64,000 nt of DNA, taken from contig NZ_JAUAMC010000001.1 of assembly GCF_031010195.1 (NCBI RefSeq), forward strand, positions 496,001 to 560,000, given 5' to 3'. The first letter of the stretch is position 1. Every line of letters begins with the position of its first letter. The notes beneath the pieces are model-generated. The model was not told the origin of the DNA, made no database searches, and saw nothing but the letters and a program-made list of their open reading frames with translations. Of the stretch, positions 28,484 through 38,297 are shown piece after piece. The position numbers and the translations under genes were made by a program. Source of the DNA: Halomonas sp. SpR8 (GTDB taxonomy: Bacteria; Pseudomonadota; Gammaproteobacteria; Pseudomonadales; Halomonadaceae).

Positions 28484-29020
28484 ATGAAATCGAGTCGCCC
28501 CTATCTCGCCCGAGCACTTTATGAGTGGCTATTGGATAACGAACTAACGCCTTATCTGGTGGTGGATGCCACCTTGCCAGGAGTCGAAGTGCCTCGTCAG
28601 TTTGTTCAAAATGGCCAGATCGTTTTGAACGTGGCGCCGACCGCCGTGCGCGATCTATTCATGGAGAATCAGGCGATAGGCTTTAATGCACGCTTTGGCG
28701 GGCAGCCTATGCAGGTGATGATTCCCACCCCGGCCCTCATTGCTATTTATGCCCGGGAGAACGGCGCTGGAATGGTCTTTGGTCATGAGCCTGATCTGAG
28801 TGATGCCGCTGATGGCTCCTTTGGGAATATCGAGGACGAAGATTTGTCGTCACCTCAGGGGGAGTCCAAGTCAGGGTCTTCAGTCAAGCCAGAGCTAACG
28901 GTCACTGAGCCGGTTCCTGAGCAAGGTAAAAAGACGCAGGCGTCGAAGGAAGCTGCTGAGAAAGACGCTCAAGCAGAGGGTAAGGCGAAGAAAAAGCCAA
29001 CTCTGCGAGTGGTTAAATAA
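28484..29020 (+). CDS. sspB: ClpXP adaptor SspB
   Basis: 178 residues. Folded N-terminal domain (RPYLARALYEWLLDNELTPY, residues about 4-110) binds ssrA-tagged proteins; a long charged, disordered linker follows; the last residues PTLRVVK form the ClpX-binding tail. It delivers ssrA-tagged substrates to ClpXP. AGGAGG lies about 11 bp before the ATG. A strong terminator follows. Confidence 0.96.
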   Translation: MKSSRPYLARALYEWLLDNELTPYLVVDATLPGVEVPRQFVQNGQIVLNVAPTAVRDLFMENQAIGFNARFGGQPMQVMIPTPALIAIYARENGAGMVFGHEPDLSDAADGSFGNIEDEDLSSPQGESKSGSSVKPELTVTEPVPEQGKKTQASKEAAEKDAQAEGKAKKKPTLRVVK

Positions 29021-29058
29021 TTATTTTGATTAAGTAATTATCTTGGCTGTTTTATACA

Positions 29059-29086
29059 AAAGCCTCGCTCATTGAGCGAGGCTTTT
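29059..29086 (+). terminator. Rho-independent terminator after sspB
   Basis: GCCTCGCTC (29062-29070) and GAGCGAGGC (29074-29082, loop ATT) form a 9-bp stem flanked by an A-run and a T-run (TTTTTAG), so it can act in both directions. Confidence 0.88.
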
Positions 29087-29143
29087 TAGTCAGCACGTTT
29101 TGCTAGTGCGGTTCGTCGCTGAAGTTAGTTTGTGCTGCGCCGT

Positions 29144-29716
29144 TTAATCGAGATATTCGAATACTTTGACAATTCGCTGTACGCCGCCAACGGCGGAAGC
29201 TGCGTTGACAATGCGATCAGCCTCCGCTCGGGTAACAATACCCATTAGGTAAACGCTAGCGTTTTCGGTAGTTACCTTTATTTTTGATGAATCGATGTGG
29301 TCATTGGTTGCCAATTGGCTGATGACGTTAGTGGTTAGCCACGTGTCAGTGAGGCGCTGGCTGGCTGGAAGGCGGGCGGCAATGGTGAGTTCATTATGAA
29401 CTTCGTTAACGCCACGCAAATTGCCAACGACTTCCCCAGCCAAGTCATGCAACTCTTCGCTTGGCACTTGACCCACTAATAGTACAGCGCCGTTAAAGCT
29501 ATGCGCCCGAATGCGTGCATCGCCTAGGCGAGCATCGGCGCGCTCAAGGGCGTTTTCAGCTTCACGTTCGATTGTGTTGTCAACGGCTTCAACATCGTCG
29601 CTGCGCTGGGCATAGTTAGACTGATTGGAGGCTGAGTTGTTGGCGCAGCCGCTGATAAAAATGACCGCACAGAGGGCGGCGGCCATTAGGCCACGAGAGG
29701 AGGGGGGTTGGGTCAT
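29144..29716 (-). CDS. dolP: DolP (YraP), BON-domain outer-membrane lipoprotein
   Basis: 190 residues. Lipobox ISGC at residue about 24 after a hydrophobic signal, then two BON domains (residues about 50-115 and 120-190; LVGQVPSEELHDLAG and YLMGIVTRAEADRI). DolP binds anionic phospholipid at the division site and supports BAM function and amidase regulation. AGGAGC precedes ATG 29716. Last of lpoA-yraN-diaA-dolP, the E. coli order. Confidence 0.94.
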   Translation of the reverse strand: MTQPPSSRGLMAAALCAVIFISGCANNSASNQSNYAQRSDDVEAVDNTIEREAENALERADARLGDARIRAHSFNGAVLLVGQVPSEELHDLAGEVVGNLRGVNEVHNELTIAARLPASQRLTDTWLTTNVISQLATNDHIDSSKIKVTTENASVYLMGIVTRAEADRIVNAASAVGGVQRIVKVFEYLD

Positions 29717-29791
29717 CGGTATGGCTCCTTGGTGCTAGCAGTTAAAGTTCAGTTTAAGAACATAATGCTTGATAACGTTTTAATAAAGTTA

Positions 29792-30400
<609 letters not shown>

Positions 30401-30433
30401 TTAGAGTGTTGAAGACGGTTTTTACAAAAACAG

Positions 30434-30805
30434 TCAAAAGGCATCAAAAGCAGCTTTCGCCCATTGAAAATCAAGGTTGGGCGGCTTGCCAGTAATCGCC
30501 AGAATATCAAAGCGACAGGGCGATGAAAGCCCGCCGCGGGCTAAATATAGCCTCGCTGCACGCACCAAACGCTGCTGCTTTTGGTAGGTGACGGTTTCTA
30601 GAGGATGTCCATAGCGCATTGTGGTGCGATGTTTGACCTCAATAAAGACGAGAATATCGCCATCGCGCATCACCAGGTCAAGCTCACCGCCCTTCACATG
30701 ATGGTTCTGCGTGATGAGGGTAAGCCCTTGCTGGACAAGCCATTGAGCAGCGATGTGCTCAATGGCGGCGCCACGCGCGCGCGCGGTTTGAGCGTTATTC
30801 GTCAC
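30434..30805 (-). CDS. yraN: YraN (UPF0102) nuclease-like protein
   Basis: 123 residues, UPF0102 family with a restriction-endonuclease-like fold: GAAIEHIAAQWL, then GGELDLVMRDGDILVFIEVKHR, shown here in part as GELDLVM and FIEVKHR, the usual D-ExK pattern. Biochemical role unproven. GTG start at 30805, overlapping the end of lpoA by 11 bp, so it is translationally coupled. Confidence 0.93.
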   Translation of the reverse strand: MTNNAQTARARGAAIEHIAAQWLVQQGLTLITQNHHVKGGELDLVMRDGDILVFIEVKHRTTMRYGHPLETVTYQKQQRLVRAARLYLARGGLSSPCRFDILAITGKPPNLDFQWAKAAFDAF

Positions 30806-32300
30806 TGTTGCTCAGGTTAGGCATTAGAATGGGTGATGGAACGCCATTCTGGAATTTTGCCCAAGGTAGTTCACGGTAAATGCGTCCATCGTCTCCTAAA
30901 TAAAGCGTACCGGTACTGCCATTCAAACCGTCAAGTTCGGCGAGGTTGGAGAAGCGGATCGCCAGCTCGTAAGCATCAACGCCCATTGCCATCAGGCGAA
31001 ACATGGAGGCGTCGGACTCATCGCGTAAATTCTGGTAAGTCGATGCGAACGGCAGGATCTCTTCGCCACCGACGGCGGCATCAGGGATTTGCCAGGGAAT
31101 ATCCACAAACATCACCTCGTTGAGGTCTTGATCAAGACGAGTTTGCAGGCGCCCTTCGTGTAAGTGTGACGTGGCGTAGATAGGCAGGTTGGGCGCATAG
31201 TAGTAATCCATCGTCGGCGGTACTTGGCGCGCGTATTCTGGTAAAGCGAGCAGGAAGAGCGCGTCAATATTGCTTAACCGAGCGCGCTCCCCGCTGACGT
31301 TTAGAGCGGTTTTAACGGCATTGGAGACAGAGCTGTCAGGGTTGTAGCGTACGGCGTTAGTAATGTCTCCGCCTTGGCCCTGCCACTCATTCCAGAACGC
31401 TTCACCAACACGGCGACCCCAGCCGTTATCCGGAACCATCATCGACATTTGGCGGTGACCATCCTGCCAGGCGCGACGAGCGGCTTGGCGCGCTTCATCT
31501 TCAGCCGAGAGTCCGTACTGGAGCAGGCGCTGAGCCTGGTTGCTAGCGCTGCTACCATAATTGAGCGCCAGAGTAGGCAGTGGCACGCTGTTGCGTTGCT
31601 CTAGTTGGGTGACTTGGTCTTTATCAAGCGGACCGATGACTAGCTGAGCATTCATCTGCTGGGCGCGGTCATAGAGCTCATCCATCGAATAACGCGAGGC
31701 ATCCAGGAAGCTTAATTCAACGTTGTCGCCTTTAACATCATGGTGCTGACGCATGGCAGTGGCGATTGTGTCAGCAACGCTACTGAGCGGGCCTGATTCA
31801 GGTAACGCGACCACGATCCGGCGTATTTGCTGACCCTCAAGTTCCGGCAGTGCGACACTTATCGCGCGGGGTTGATCAAGCGCTTCGCGGGCCCAGCGTT
31901 GGCGCTCTGCTAACGTTTCTTGTTGGTTGGCCTGCATGGGCAGTTCATCATCCAGCACCTGCGTGGCGCGCAGTACAGCACGCGGCTCGTCTAGCGCACG
32001 GGCGAGTTCTGAAAACAGCAGTGCCCAGCGTACGCGATCCTCTTCTGATAAAAGGCTTTCATCAATCGCATCGGCCGCTTCAAAAGCGTCTTCACGCTCG
32101 CCTTGGCGGGCCAGAATGTCGGCGGCTTCCAAGCGCGTTTTAGCGGCCTGCTCTGGGGCTTGTTGCTCCGCTTGGCTCAGCAGTTGTCCAGGGTCTTCAT
32201 CGGGTACGCGATCTACCACGCTAGGCGACTGAGTCGCACATCCCGCAACCAGAAATGCCACTAGGGCAGCGGCGAGTAAGCCACGTAATGACTGTTTCAT
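30795..32300 (-). CDS. lpoA: LpoA, outer-membrane lipoprotein activator of PBP1A
   Basis: 501 residues. Lipobox LVAGC with Cys21, an N-terminal TPR-like helical region (about 30-190), then a periplasmic-binding-protein-like domain (from about 200; RIVVALPESGPLSS). LpoA reaches through the peptidoglycan and stimulates PBP1A. ATG 32300 has AAGGA upstream; a longer frame to 32411 covers the tandem repeat and is not coding. First gene of lpoA-yraN-diaA-dolP, divergent from rsmI. Confidence 0.93.
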   Translation of the reverse strand: MKQSLRGLLAAALVAFLVAGCATQSPSVVDRVPDEDPGQLLSQAEQQAPEQAAKTRLEAADILARQGEREDAFEAADAIDESLLSEEDRVRWALLFSELARALDEPRAVLRATQVLDDELPMQANQQETLAERQRWAREALDQPRAISVALPELEGQQIRRIVVALPESGPLSSVADTIATAMRQHHDVKGDNVELSFLDASRYSMDELYDRAQQMNAQLVIGPLDKDQVTQLEQRNSVPLPTLALNYGSSASNQAQRLLQYGLSAEDEARQAARRAWQDGHRQMSMMVPDNGWGRRVGEAFWNEWQGQGGDITNAVRYNPDSSVSNAVKTALNVSGERARLSNIDALFLLALPEYARQVPPTMDYYYAPNLPIYATSHLHEGRLQTRLDQDLNEVMFVDIPWQIPDAAVGGEEILPFASTYQNLRDESDASMFRLMAMGVDAYELAIRFSNLAELDGLNGSTGTLYLGDDGRIYRELPWAKFQNGVPSPILMPNLSNSDE

Positions 32301-32363
32301 GTATCCTTCCTTTAGTTTCCATTTGCGCTGTCGCTGCTTGCCAGCGATTGACGAGGCCACTAC

Positions 32364-32407
32364 ACAAGCATAGCGCAACAGCAAAACAAGCATAGTGCAA
32401 CAGCAAA
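32364..32407. repeat. 22-bp tandem duplication between lpoA and rsmI
   Basis: Two adjacent 22-bp units (32364-32385 and 32386-32407) beginning ACAAGCATAG differ at one base (CGCAACAG versus TGCAACAG). A third partial copy (GCAAGCC) follows. The array lies in the divergent promoter region, 30 bp before the rsmI start. Confidence 0.95.
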
Positions 32408-32436
32408 GCAAGCCATCAACGAATCGAGAGTCAATA

Positions 32437-33294
32437 ATGACAGATCAGAGTCCGGGCACATTGTACGTGGTTGCCACACCAATTGGGAATTTGGACGACT
32501 TAACCGCGCGTGCCGCTCGGGTATTGGGGCAAGTAACGCGAATCGCGGCGGAGGATACTCGCCACAGCGGGCGCCTGTTGGCGCACTTGGGGATTAATAA
32601 ACCCATGCTCTCATTGCATGAGCATAATGAAGCGCGGCGTGTGGATACCTTGGATAGCTATCTTGCCTCTGGCGAAGATATTGCGCTGATCAGCGATGCA
32701 GGAACACCGCTGATTAGTGATCCGGGGTTCGTGTTGGTTCGCGAGTTACGGGCGCGCGATCGCCATATTGTACCGATCCCCGGCCCCTGCGCGTTGATTG
32801 CTGCGCTTTCAGGCGCAGGCTTGCCGACCGACCGTTTTGTGTTTGGTGGATTTTTACCGGCTAAGCCAGGGGCTCGACGACAAGCGCTTGAGGGTTGGAA
32901 AACGCGCGAAGAGACGCTGGTGTTTTACGAGTCTCCTCACCGCATTGCACATACCCTAGAAGCGCTTCAGGAGCAAATGGCCGGACGTGATGTGGTGTTG
33001 GCCCGCGAACTCACTAAAACGTTTGAAACCTTTCTGTATGGCACGCCTGCGTCGTTGCTTGAGCAGTTAGCTGCCGATCCCAATCAAGCGCGAGGTGAGT
33101 TTGTGGTGATCGTGTCCGGCGCCCCGCCGGTTGAGCAGAGTGAGCATCAGGATATATCCGCGGATGGCTTGCTAACGGCTCTGCTGGCGGAGGGCGTGGG
33201 CGTGAAGCAGGGAGCGGCAGTGGCGGCGCGAATGCTCGGCGGGCGGAAGCAGGTCTGGTACGCTCGTTTGCAAGCAATTAAAAGCGAGCATTGA
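32437..33294 (+). CDS. rsmI: 16S rRNA (cytidine1402-2'-O)-methyltransferase RsmI
   Basis: 285 residues, SAM-dependent tetrapyrrole-methylase-like fold: LYVVATPIGNLDDLT, AAEDTRHSGRLL, SDAGTPLISDPG and PIPGPCALIAALS are the family blocks. It 2'-O-methylates C1402 of 16S rRNA; RsmH, encoded 470 bp downstream, N4-methylates the same nucleotide. Start ATG 32437. Its stop codon lies within the -35 box of the RNase P RNA promoter. Confidence 0.96.
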   Translation: MTDQSPGTLYVVATPIGNLDDLTARAARVLGQVTRIAAEDTRHSGRLLAHLGINKPMLSLHEHNEARRVDTLDSYLASGEDIALISDAGTPLISDPGFVLVRELRARDRHIVPIPGPCALIAALSGAGLPTDRFVFGGFLPAKPGARRQALEGWKTREETLVFYESPHRIAHTLEALQEQMAGRDVVLARELTKTFETFLYGTPASLLEQLAADPNQARGEFVVIVSGAPPVEQSEHQDISADGLLTALLAEGVGVKQGAAVAARMLGGRKQVWYARLQAIKSEH

Positions 33295-33319
33295 GGCAAA
33301 TCATGGGCGCTGGTATGCT
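33291..33319 (+). promoter_or_regulatory. Promoter of RNase P RNA gene
   Basis: TTGAGG (33291-33296), 17-bp spacer, and TATGCT (33314-33319) preceded by TGG (extended -10). The predicted start, about 8 bp downstream, coincides with the expected 5' end of the RNA at 33327. The -35 box overlaps the rsmI stop codon. Confidence 0.75.
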
Positions 33320-33326
33320 TGCCGCC

Positions 33327-33698
<372 letters not shown>

Positions 33699-33708
33699 TT
33701 CCATATCA

Positions 33709-33731
33709 GGGCGTGCTTGCACGCTCTTTAC
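33709..33731 (+). terminator. Possible terminator of rnpB
   Basis: A hairpin GGCGTG-CTTG-CACGCT (33710-33725) is followed by CTTTACT. It is short but well placed to end or process the RNase P RNA. Its partial nature would allow read-through into rsmH. Confidence 0.4.
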
Positions 33732-33764
33732 TATGTTGTCTCTATTATCTTGTGTGAGAAAAAA

Positions 33765-34721
33765 ATGTCTTCTCCTGACGCTGAACAGGTTGCTTTCCCC
33801 TTTCGCCATACCAGCGTACTACTGGAGGGGGCTGTCGATGCCTTGGTTCACGATGACCAGGGCGTCTATCTGGACGGCACTTTCGGGAGAGGTGGTCACT
33901 CACGGGTAATTCTTGATCGGCTTGGTAAGCAAGGCCAGCTACTTGCGATGGATCGTGATCCTCAGGCGATTGCTGCGGCAGCAGCAATTGACGACCCACG
34001 CTTCCAGATTACTCAGCGTGAATTTGCCCAGCTCGCCGACTATGCTCGCGAGTTGGGCGTATTCGGTAAGCTTTCAGGGGTACTGTTGGATATAGGCGTT
34101 TCTTCCCCTCAGCTTGATGACCCCGAGCGCGGTTTTAGTTTTATGCGCGATGGTCCGCTGGATATGCGTATGGATCCCACGCAAGGACAGAGCGTAGCTG
34201 ATTTTCTGGCGCGGGCTAGTGAGGCGGATATTGCCTACGTATTTAAAACCTATGGCGAAGAGCGCTATGCCAAGCGTCTAGCTCGCGCCGTGGTTACCCG
34301 TCGGGTCGAAAAGCCGTTTACCCATACCGTGGACTTGGCGGAAGTTTTGAAAGTAGCTCATCCGGCCTGGGAGAAGGGGCGTCACCCGGCAACTAAAGCG
34401 TTCCAAGGGTTACGTATTTTTGTCAACGGTGAGTTAGAGCAATTAGATAGTGCGCTCGATGCGGCGCTTGAAGCCCTGGCCCCGGGTGGGCATTTAGTTG
34501 TCATCAGTTTCCACTCGCTGGAAGATCGCCGCGTGAAGCGCTTTATTCGTCATCATGTCCGCGGTGATACCCATCTGCCGCGCGGTGTGCCTATCCGCGA
34601 CGATCAGTTGAATCGACGTCTTGAGGCGCTCGGCAAAGGTCAGCGGCCGAGTGAGCAAGAAGTGGATGCTAACCCACGTTCACGAAGTGCCGTCATGCGG
34701 GCTGCACGCAAACGGATGTAA
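33765..34721 (+). CDS. rsmH: 16S rRNA (cytosine1402-N4)-methyltransferase RsmH (MraW)
   Basis: 318 residues. SAM-binding motif [12 protein letters not shown], then [20 protein letters not shown] and [12 protein letters not shown]. It modifies C1402 of 16S rRNA together with RsmI. ATG 33765 starts [20 protein letters not shown]; upstream frame extends through rnpB and is not coding. It is the first gene of the dcw cluster here because mraZ, which normally precedes it, is absent. The binding site is weak. Confidence 0.96.
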   Translation: MSSPDAEQVAFPFRHTSVLLEGAVDALVHDDQGVYLDGTFGRGGHSRVILDRLGKQGQLLAMDRDPQAIAAAAAIDDPRFQITQREFAQLADYARELGVFGKLSGVLLDIGVSSPQLDDPERGFSFMRDGPLDMRMDPTQGQSVADFLARASEADIAYVFKTYGEERYAKRLARAVVTRRVEKPFTHTVDLAEVLKVAHPAWEKGRHPATKAFQGLRIFVNGELEQLDSALDAALEALAPGGHLVVISFHSLEDRRVKRFIRHHVRGDTHLPRGVPIRDDQLNRRLEALGKGQRPSEQEVDANPRSRSAVMRAARKRM

Positions 34722-34746
34722 TCACGGTGTTATCACGGATTTGCAT

Positions 34747-35082
34747 ATGAGCATGGATCGGATTGAGCAGTGGGCAACCACGCTACGCACCGAATGGCCT
34801 TTTAAGCTGCGCCTGCGTGTATGGCCGGTGGTGATTAGCCTGCTTTTTTTAGTCTGCATGGCCTCTGGTCTGGGCGTGGTCATCACTACTCATATGACAC
34901 GCGTCCAATTTGCTCAGCTGCAACAGCTCGAGCAAGAGGAGAATCAGTTGCAAACGGAGTGGGGGCAGCTTCTGCTTGAGGAGGGCGCATGGTCAACGCC
35001 TGCGCGCATTGAAAAAATTGCCACTGAACGTTTGGGCATGCGAATCCCCGATGTCCATGATGTTGAGGTGATTCGGCCATGA
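34747..35082 (+). CDS. ftsL: Cell division protein FtsL
   Basis: 111 residues: one membrane helix (VVISLLFLVCMASGLGVVI) and a periplasmic leucine-zipper coiled coil (about 60-90) ending ERLGMRIPDVHDVEVI. FtsL forms the FtsQLB complex and activates FtsWI. Starts at ATG 34747 or ATG 34753. ATCACGG is repeated with an 11-bp period just upstream. It overlaps ftsI by the ATGA arrangement. Confidence 0.92.
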   Translation: MSMDRIEQWATTLRTEWPFKLRLRVWPVVISLLFLVCMASGLGVVITTHMTRVQFAQLQQLEQEENQLQTEWGQLLLEEGAWSTPARIEKIATERLGMRIPDVHDVEVIRP

Positions 35083-36785
35083 GAAGCGAACGCCGAGGCG
35101 GTACCTCGCGCCAGGCTCCCATTGCGCCCCCGCTTGGCGGCGGGCGCTTCTTGTTTATTCTGATCGCGATTGGCTTAGCATCTATTATTTTGATTGGTCG
35201 CATTACCTTGCTTCAGGTCATCGACCGCCCCTTTCTGCAAAGCCAGGGCGACGCGCGCACTCTGCGTCACGAAACAATTCCCGCCCACCGCGGCATGATT
35301 ACAGACCGTAATGGCGAACCGTTAGCGATTTCCACGCCGGTGGTGACCATTTGGGCCAACCCGCAAGAACTTCCCGAAGATGCTATTCAACGTGTAATGC
35401 TGGCCCAGGCGCTGGGTATGACGCTGAGTGACTTCGAGGCGCGGGTGGCGCGTTTCAGCGAACATGAGTTCATGTATTTGCGCCGCCAGATGACCCCTGC
35501 GGCAGCCCAGCAGATTCTTAACCTGCGCACGCCCGGCGTATACCCCCAGCGTGAATATAAACGCTACTATCCTGCCGGTGAGGTCGCCGCTCAGTTGTTG
35601 GGAGTGACCAATGTGGATGATGTCGGCCAGGAGGGGCTAGAGCTCGCCTACCAGCCTTACCTAGCAGGTCGCCCAGGTCAGCGGCGGGTAATAAAAGATC
35701 GCCGTGGACGGCTGGTGCGCGAGCTAGGCGTGATAAACGAAGCTCAGCCAGGGGGTGAGCTGACGCTCTCAATTGATCAGCGTATTCAATATATGGCCTA
35801 CCGTGAACTGCGTGCCGCGGTGGCTGAGAATGAGGCTGATGGCGGCGTGCTGGTAATGATGGACGCCCGTACTGGGGAGGTATTGGCCATGGCTAACTTA
35901 CCCTCCTATAACCCGAATAATCGGGCGGGGCTTGATCCACGCGGGTTACGTAACCAAGCGCTGGTGGATGTATTCGAACCAGGCTCGGTGATGAAACCAC
36001 TCGCTATGTCCGCTGTATTGGAAAGTGGCGTGGTGGATCGTGACGCTGTGGTGGACACCTCACCGGGTTGGATGCGGTTGGATCAGTTCACCATCCGTGA
36101 TTTCCGTAACTATGGCGATCTGGATTTGGCTGGCATTCTGGAGCACTCTTCGAATGTGGGTATGTCTCGCCTGGCGCTGCGATTAAGCGATACGGCGATT
36201 TGGGAAAAGTATAATCAGCTAGGGTTGGGTCAAGCTCCCGGTACAGGCTTTCCTGGTGAGTCCACGGGCAGCTTGCCGGCACCGGTTCGCTGGTCTCGCA
36301 GCGAGCGAGCGACCCTCGCCTATGGTTACGGTTTGTCTGTGTCAGCGGTACAACTGGCCAGTGCTTATACGGCATTAGCCAATGATGGCGTGCGTTTGCC
36401 GCCCTCGTTGCTGCGTCTTTCTGAGCCCCCCCAGGGCATCTCTGCGATTGAGCCGACAGTTGCCAATGATCTACTGAATATTCTCGAAACCTCGGTCGCG
36501 GCCTATACCGGCGGTCGGCGAGCACGGGTTGAAGGCTATCGCGTTGGGGGTAAAACAGGCACGGTGCGTAAAATTGGCCAGCAAGGCTATACCACCGATG
36601 CTTACCGCAGTGTTTTTGCCGGTATTGCGCCGATTTCAGACCCCCGAATTGTCACGGTAGTGATGATTGACCACCCCAAAGCGGGCGAGTTTTACGGCGG
36701 TGCCGTTGCCGCGCCAGTATTTTCCAGTGTGACAGGGAATGCCTTACGCTTGTTGGACGTTCCGCCAGATCATGATGCGGAGTAG
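35079..36785 (+). CDS. ftsI: Septal peptidoglycan transpeptidase FtsI (PBP3)
   Basis: 568 residues. N-terminal membrane helix (LFILIAIGLASIILIGRI), a dimerisation/pedestal domain, then a transpeptidase domain with the active serine Ser303 in EPGSVMKP, SSN in EHSSNVGMS and KTGT in GGKTGTVRK. It cross-links septal peptidoglycan and is the target of aztreonam-type beta-lactams. Paired with FtsW downstream. Confidence 0.98.
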   Translation: MRSERRGGTSRQAPIAPPLGGGRFLFILIAIGLASIILIGRITLLQVIDRPFLQSQGDARTLRHETIPAHRGMITDRNGEPLAISTPVVTIWANPQELPEDAIQRVMLAQALGMTLSDFEARVARFSEHEFMYLRRQMTPAAAQQILNLRTPGVYPQREYKRYYPAGEVAAQLLGVTNVDDVGQEGLELAYQPYLAGRPGQRRVIKDRRGRLVRELGVINEAQPGGELTLSIDQRIQYMAYRELRAAVAENEADGGVLVMMDARTGEVLAMANLPSYNPNNRAGLDPRGLRNQALVDVFEPGSVMKPLAMSAVLESGVVDRDAVVDTSPGWMRLDQFTIRDFRNYGDLDLAGILEHSSNVGMSRLALRLSDTAIWEKYNQLGLGQAPGTGFPGESTGSLPAPVRWSRSERATLAYGYGLSVSAVQLASAYTALANDGVRLPPSLLRLSEPPQGISAIEPTVANDLLNILETSVAAYTGGRRARVEGYRVGGKTGTVRKIGQQGYTTDAYRSVFAGIAPISDPRIVTVVMIDHPKAGEFYGGAVAAPVFSSVTGNALRLLDVPPDHDAE

Positions 36786-36803
36786 TTTTTTTAAGGAGAT
36801 TGC

Positions 36804-38297
36804 ATGAGGCTGAGTCCCAGCGATGTGTTGACGGCGCTCAAGCAAGTTTGGCCCGACTCACCAATGCCCACTGATTGGCCCGAGCTTCCGGACCAAACTC
36901 GCATTGAAATGGATTCCCGCAAGCTCCAGGCGGGTGACATCTTTGTAGCTGTGCCAGGTAGTCAGAGTGATGGTCGTGACTTTATCGAGCCGGCATTAGC
37001 AGCTGGCGCCGCGCTTATCTTGGCGCAAGGGGCGCATAGCGATGTACAGCTCGAGGGGCGAGTGCTGAGTCTGCCGCATCTCTCGGCACGTTTGGGAGAG
37101 CTGGGGCGAGCACTGTTTAAGGTGCCGGGTGACTTGGAAGTGATTGGCGTCACCGGTACCAACGGTAAAAGCTCAGTTACACACTATATTGCTGCTCTCA
37201 GCGAAGCGCTGGGAACACCTGCGGGCCTTGTTGGCACCCTGGGAGTGGGGCGGCCTGGAGAGTTAAGCGAGAGCGGCTTGACCACGCCTGGCTCGCTGGC
37301 GCTGCAGGCAACGCTGGGGAAGTTAGCGCACCAGGGGGTGAGGCGAGTTGCTTTGGAGGCCTCGTCCCACGCGCTAGATCAGCATCGCTTAGCGGCGGTC
37401 AACGTGGGCGTGGGTGTGTTTACCAACCTGACGCGCGATCACCTTGATTACCACGGCAGTATGGCGGCTTATGCCGCGGCGAAAGCGAAGCTTTTTCGGC
37501 GTTCGGAGCTTACGTTGGCGGTAGTGAACGGCGATGACCCGCTGGCGCGCTTAATGCTCGCTGGCTGTGATAGCAGTGTGCGTGTGCTAGCGACGGGTCA
37601 AGACGAAGCCGTTACATTGCGGGTAATGGATTGGCAGCCGTTTGGGCGGGGTCAGCAGGCAATGATTGCGACCCCCGACGGCGAGAAAATGCTCAGCTTA
37701 AGTTTAATGGGCCGCTTTAATCTAGATAACGTGCTGTTAGCAATGGCCGTGCTCTATGGCTTGGGCGAGCCACTTGATGCGCTCTTTGCTGCCGCTAAGG
37801 CGCTGGCGCCGGTTCCTGGCCGTATGGAGCTTTACGGGGGGGGCGATGTGCCTAGCGTAGTGGTGGATTATGCCCACACGCCGGATGCCCTACGTAGCGC
37901 TCTGCAAGCGCTGCGCGCCCACCTGGGCGATGCTGGCAAACTGTGGTGCGTATTTGGCTGTGGCGGTGAGCGTGATACCGGTAAACGGGCCGAAATGGCC
38001 AGTGCTGCCGAGCAGTTAGCGGATTATGTCGTGGTCACCGATGATAACCCGCGTCATGAATCTGCCGAGCAGATTCGGCTGCAGATATTGTCGGGTTTTT
38101 CAGGCGCAGCCCATCCCATTGAAATTGCGGGTCGTCGCGAGGCTGTCGCGTCGGCCATTCGTCAAGCAGCCAGTCAGGACGTGGTATTGATCGCCGGCAA
38201 AGGCCACGAGGCGTACCAAGAAATAAAAGGGGTGCGCCACGCTTATACCGATAGCGAAGAGATTCAGCGGGCATTTGCTACGCGGAGAGCCCGCTAA
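36804..38297 (+). CDS. murE: UDP-MurNAc-L-Ala-D-Glu:meso-diaminopimelate ligase MurE
   Basis: 497 residues. ATP-binding GVTGTNGKSSVTH and the DNPR motif (VVTDDNPRHES) that selects meso-diaminopimelate over lysine, so the wall is of the Gram-negative DAP type. TAAGGAG precedes ATG 36804. The stop overlaps murF by one base (TAATG). Confidence 0.98.
   Translation: MRLSPSDVLTALKQVWPDSPMPTDWPELPDQTRIEMDSRKLQAGDIFVAVPGSQSDGRDFIEPALAAGAALILAQGAHSDVQLEGRVLSLPHLSARLGELGRALFKVPGDLEVIGVTGTNGKSSVTHYIAALSEALGTPAGLVGTLGVGRPGELSESGLTTPGSLALQATLGKLAHQGVRRVALEASSHALDQHRLAAVNVGVGVFTNLTRDHLDYHGSMAAYAAAKAKLFRRSELTLAVVNGDDPLARLMLAGCDSSVRVLATGQDEAVTLRVMDWQPFGRGQQAMIATPDGEKMLSLSLMGRFNLDNVLLAMAVLYGLGEPLDALFAAAKALAPVPGRMELYGGGDVPSVVVDYAHTPDALRSALQALRAHLGDAGKLWCVFGCGGERDTGKRAEMASAAEQLADYVVVTDDNPRHESAEQIRLQILSGFSGAAHPIEIAGRREAVASAIRQAASQDVVLIAGKGHEAYQEIKGVRHAYTDSEEIQRAFATRRAR

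Noticed and set aside
29717..29765. Sigma-E/AlgU promoter for dolP (GAACTT on the minus strand)
   Set aside because: A GAACTT-like -35 is present, but no TCTGA/TCTAA-type -10 box occurs at the required 16-17 bp distance.
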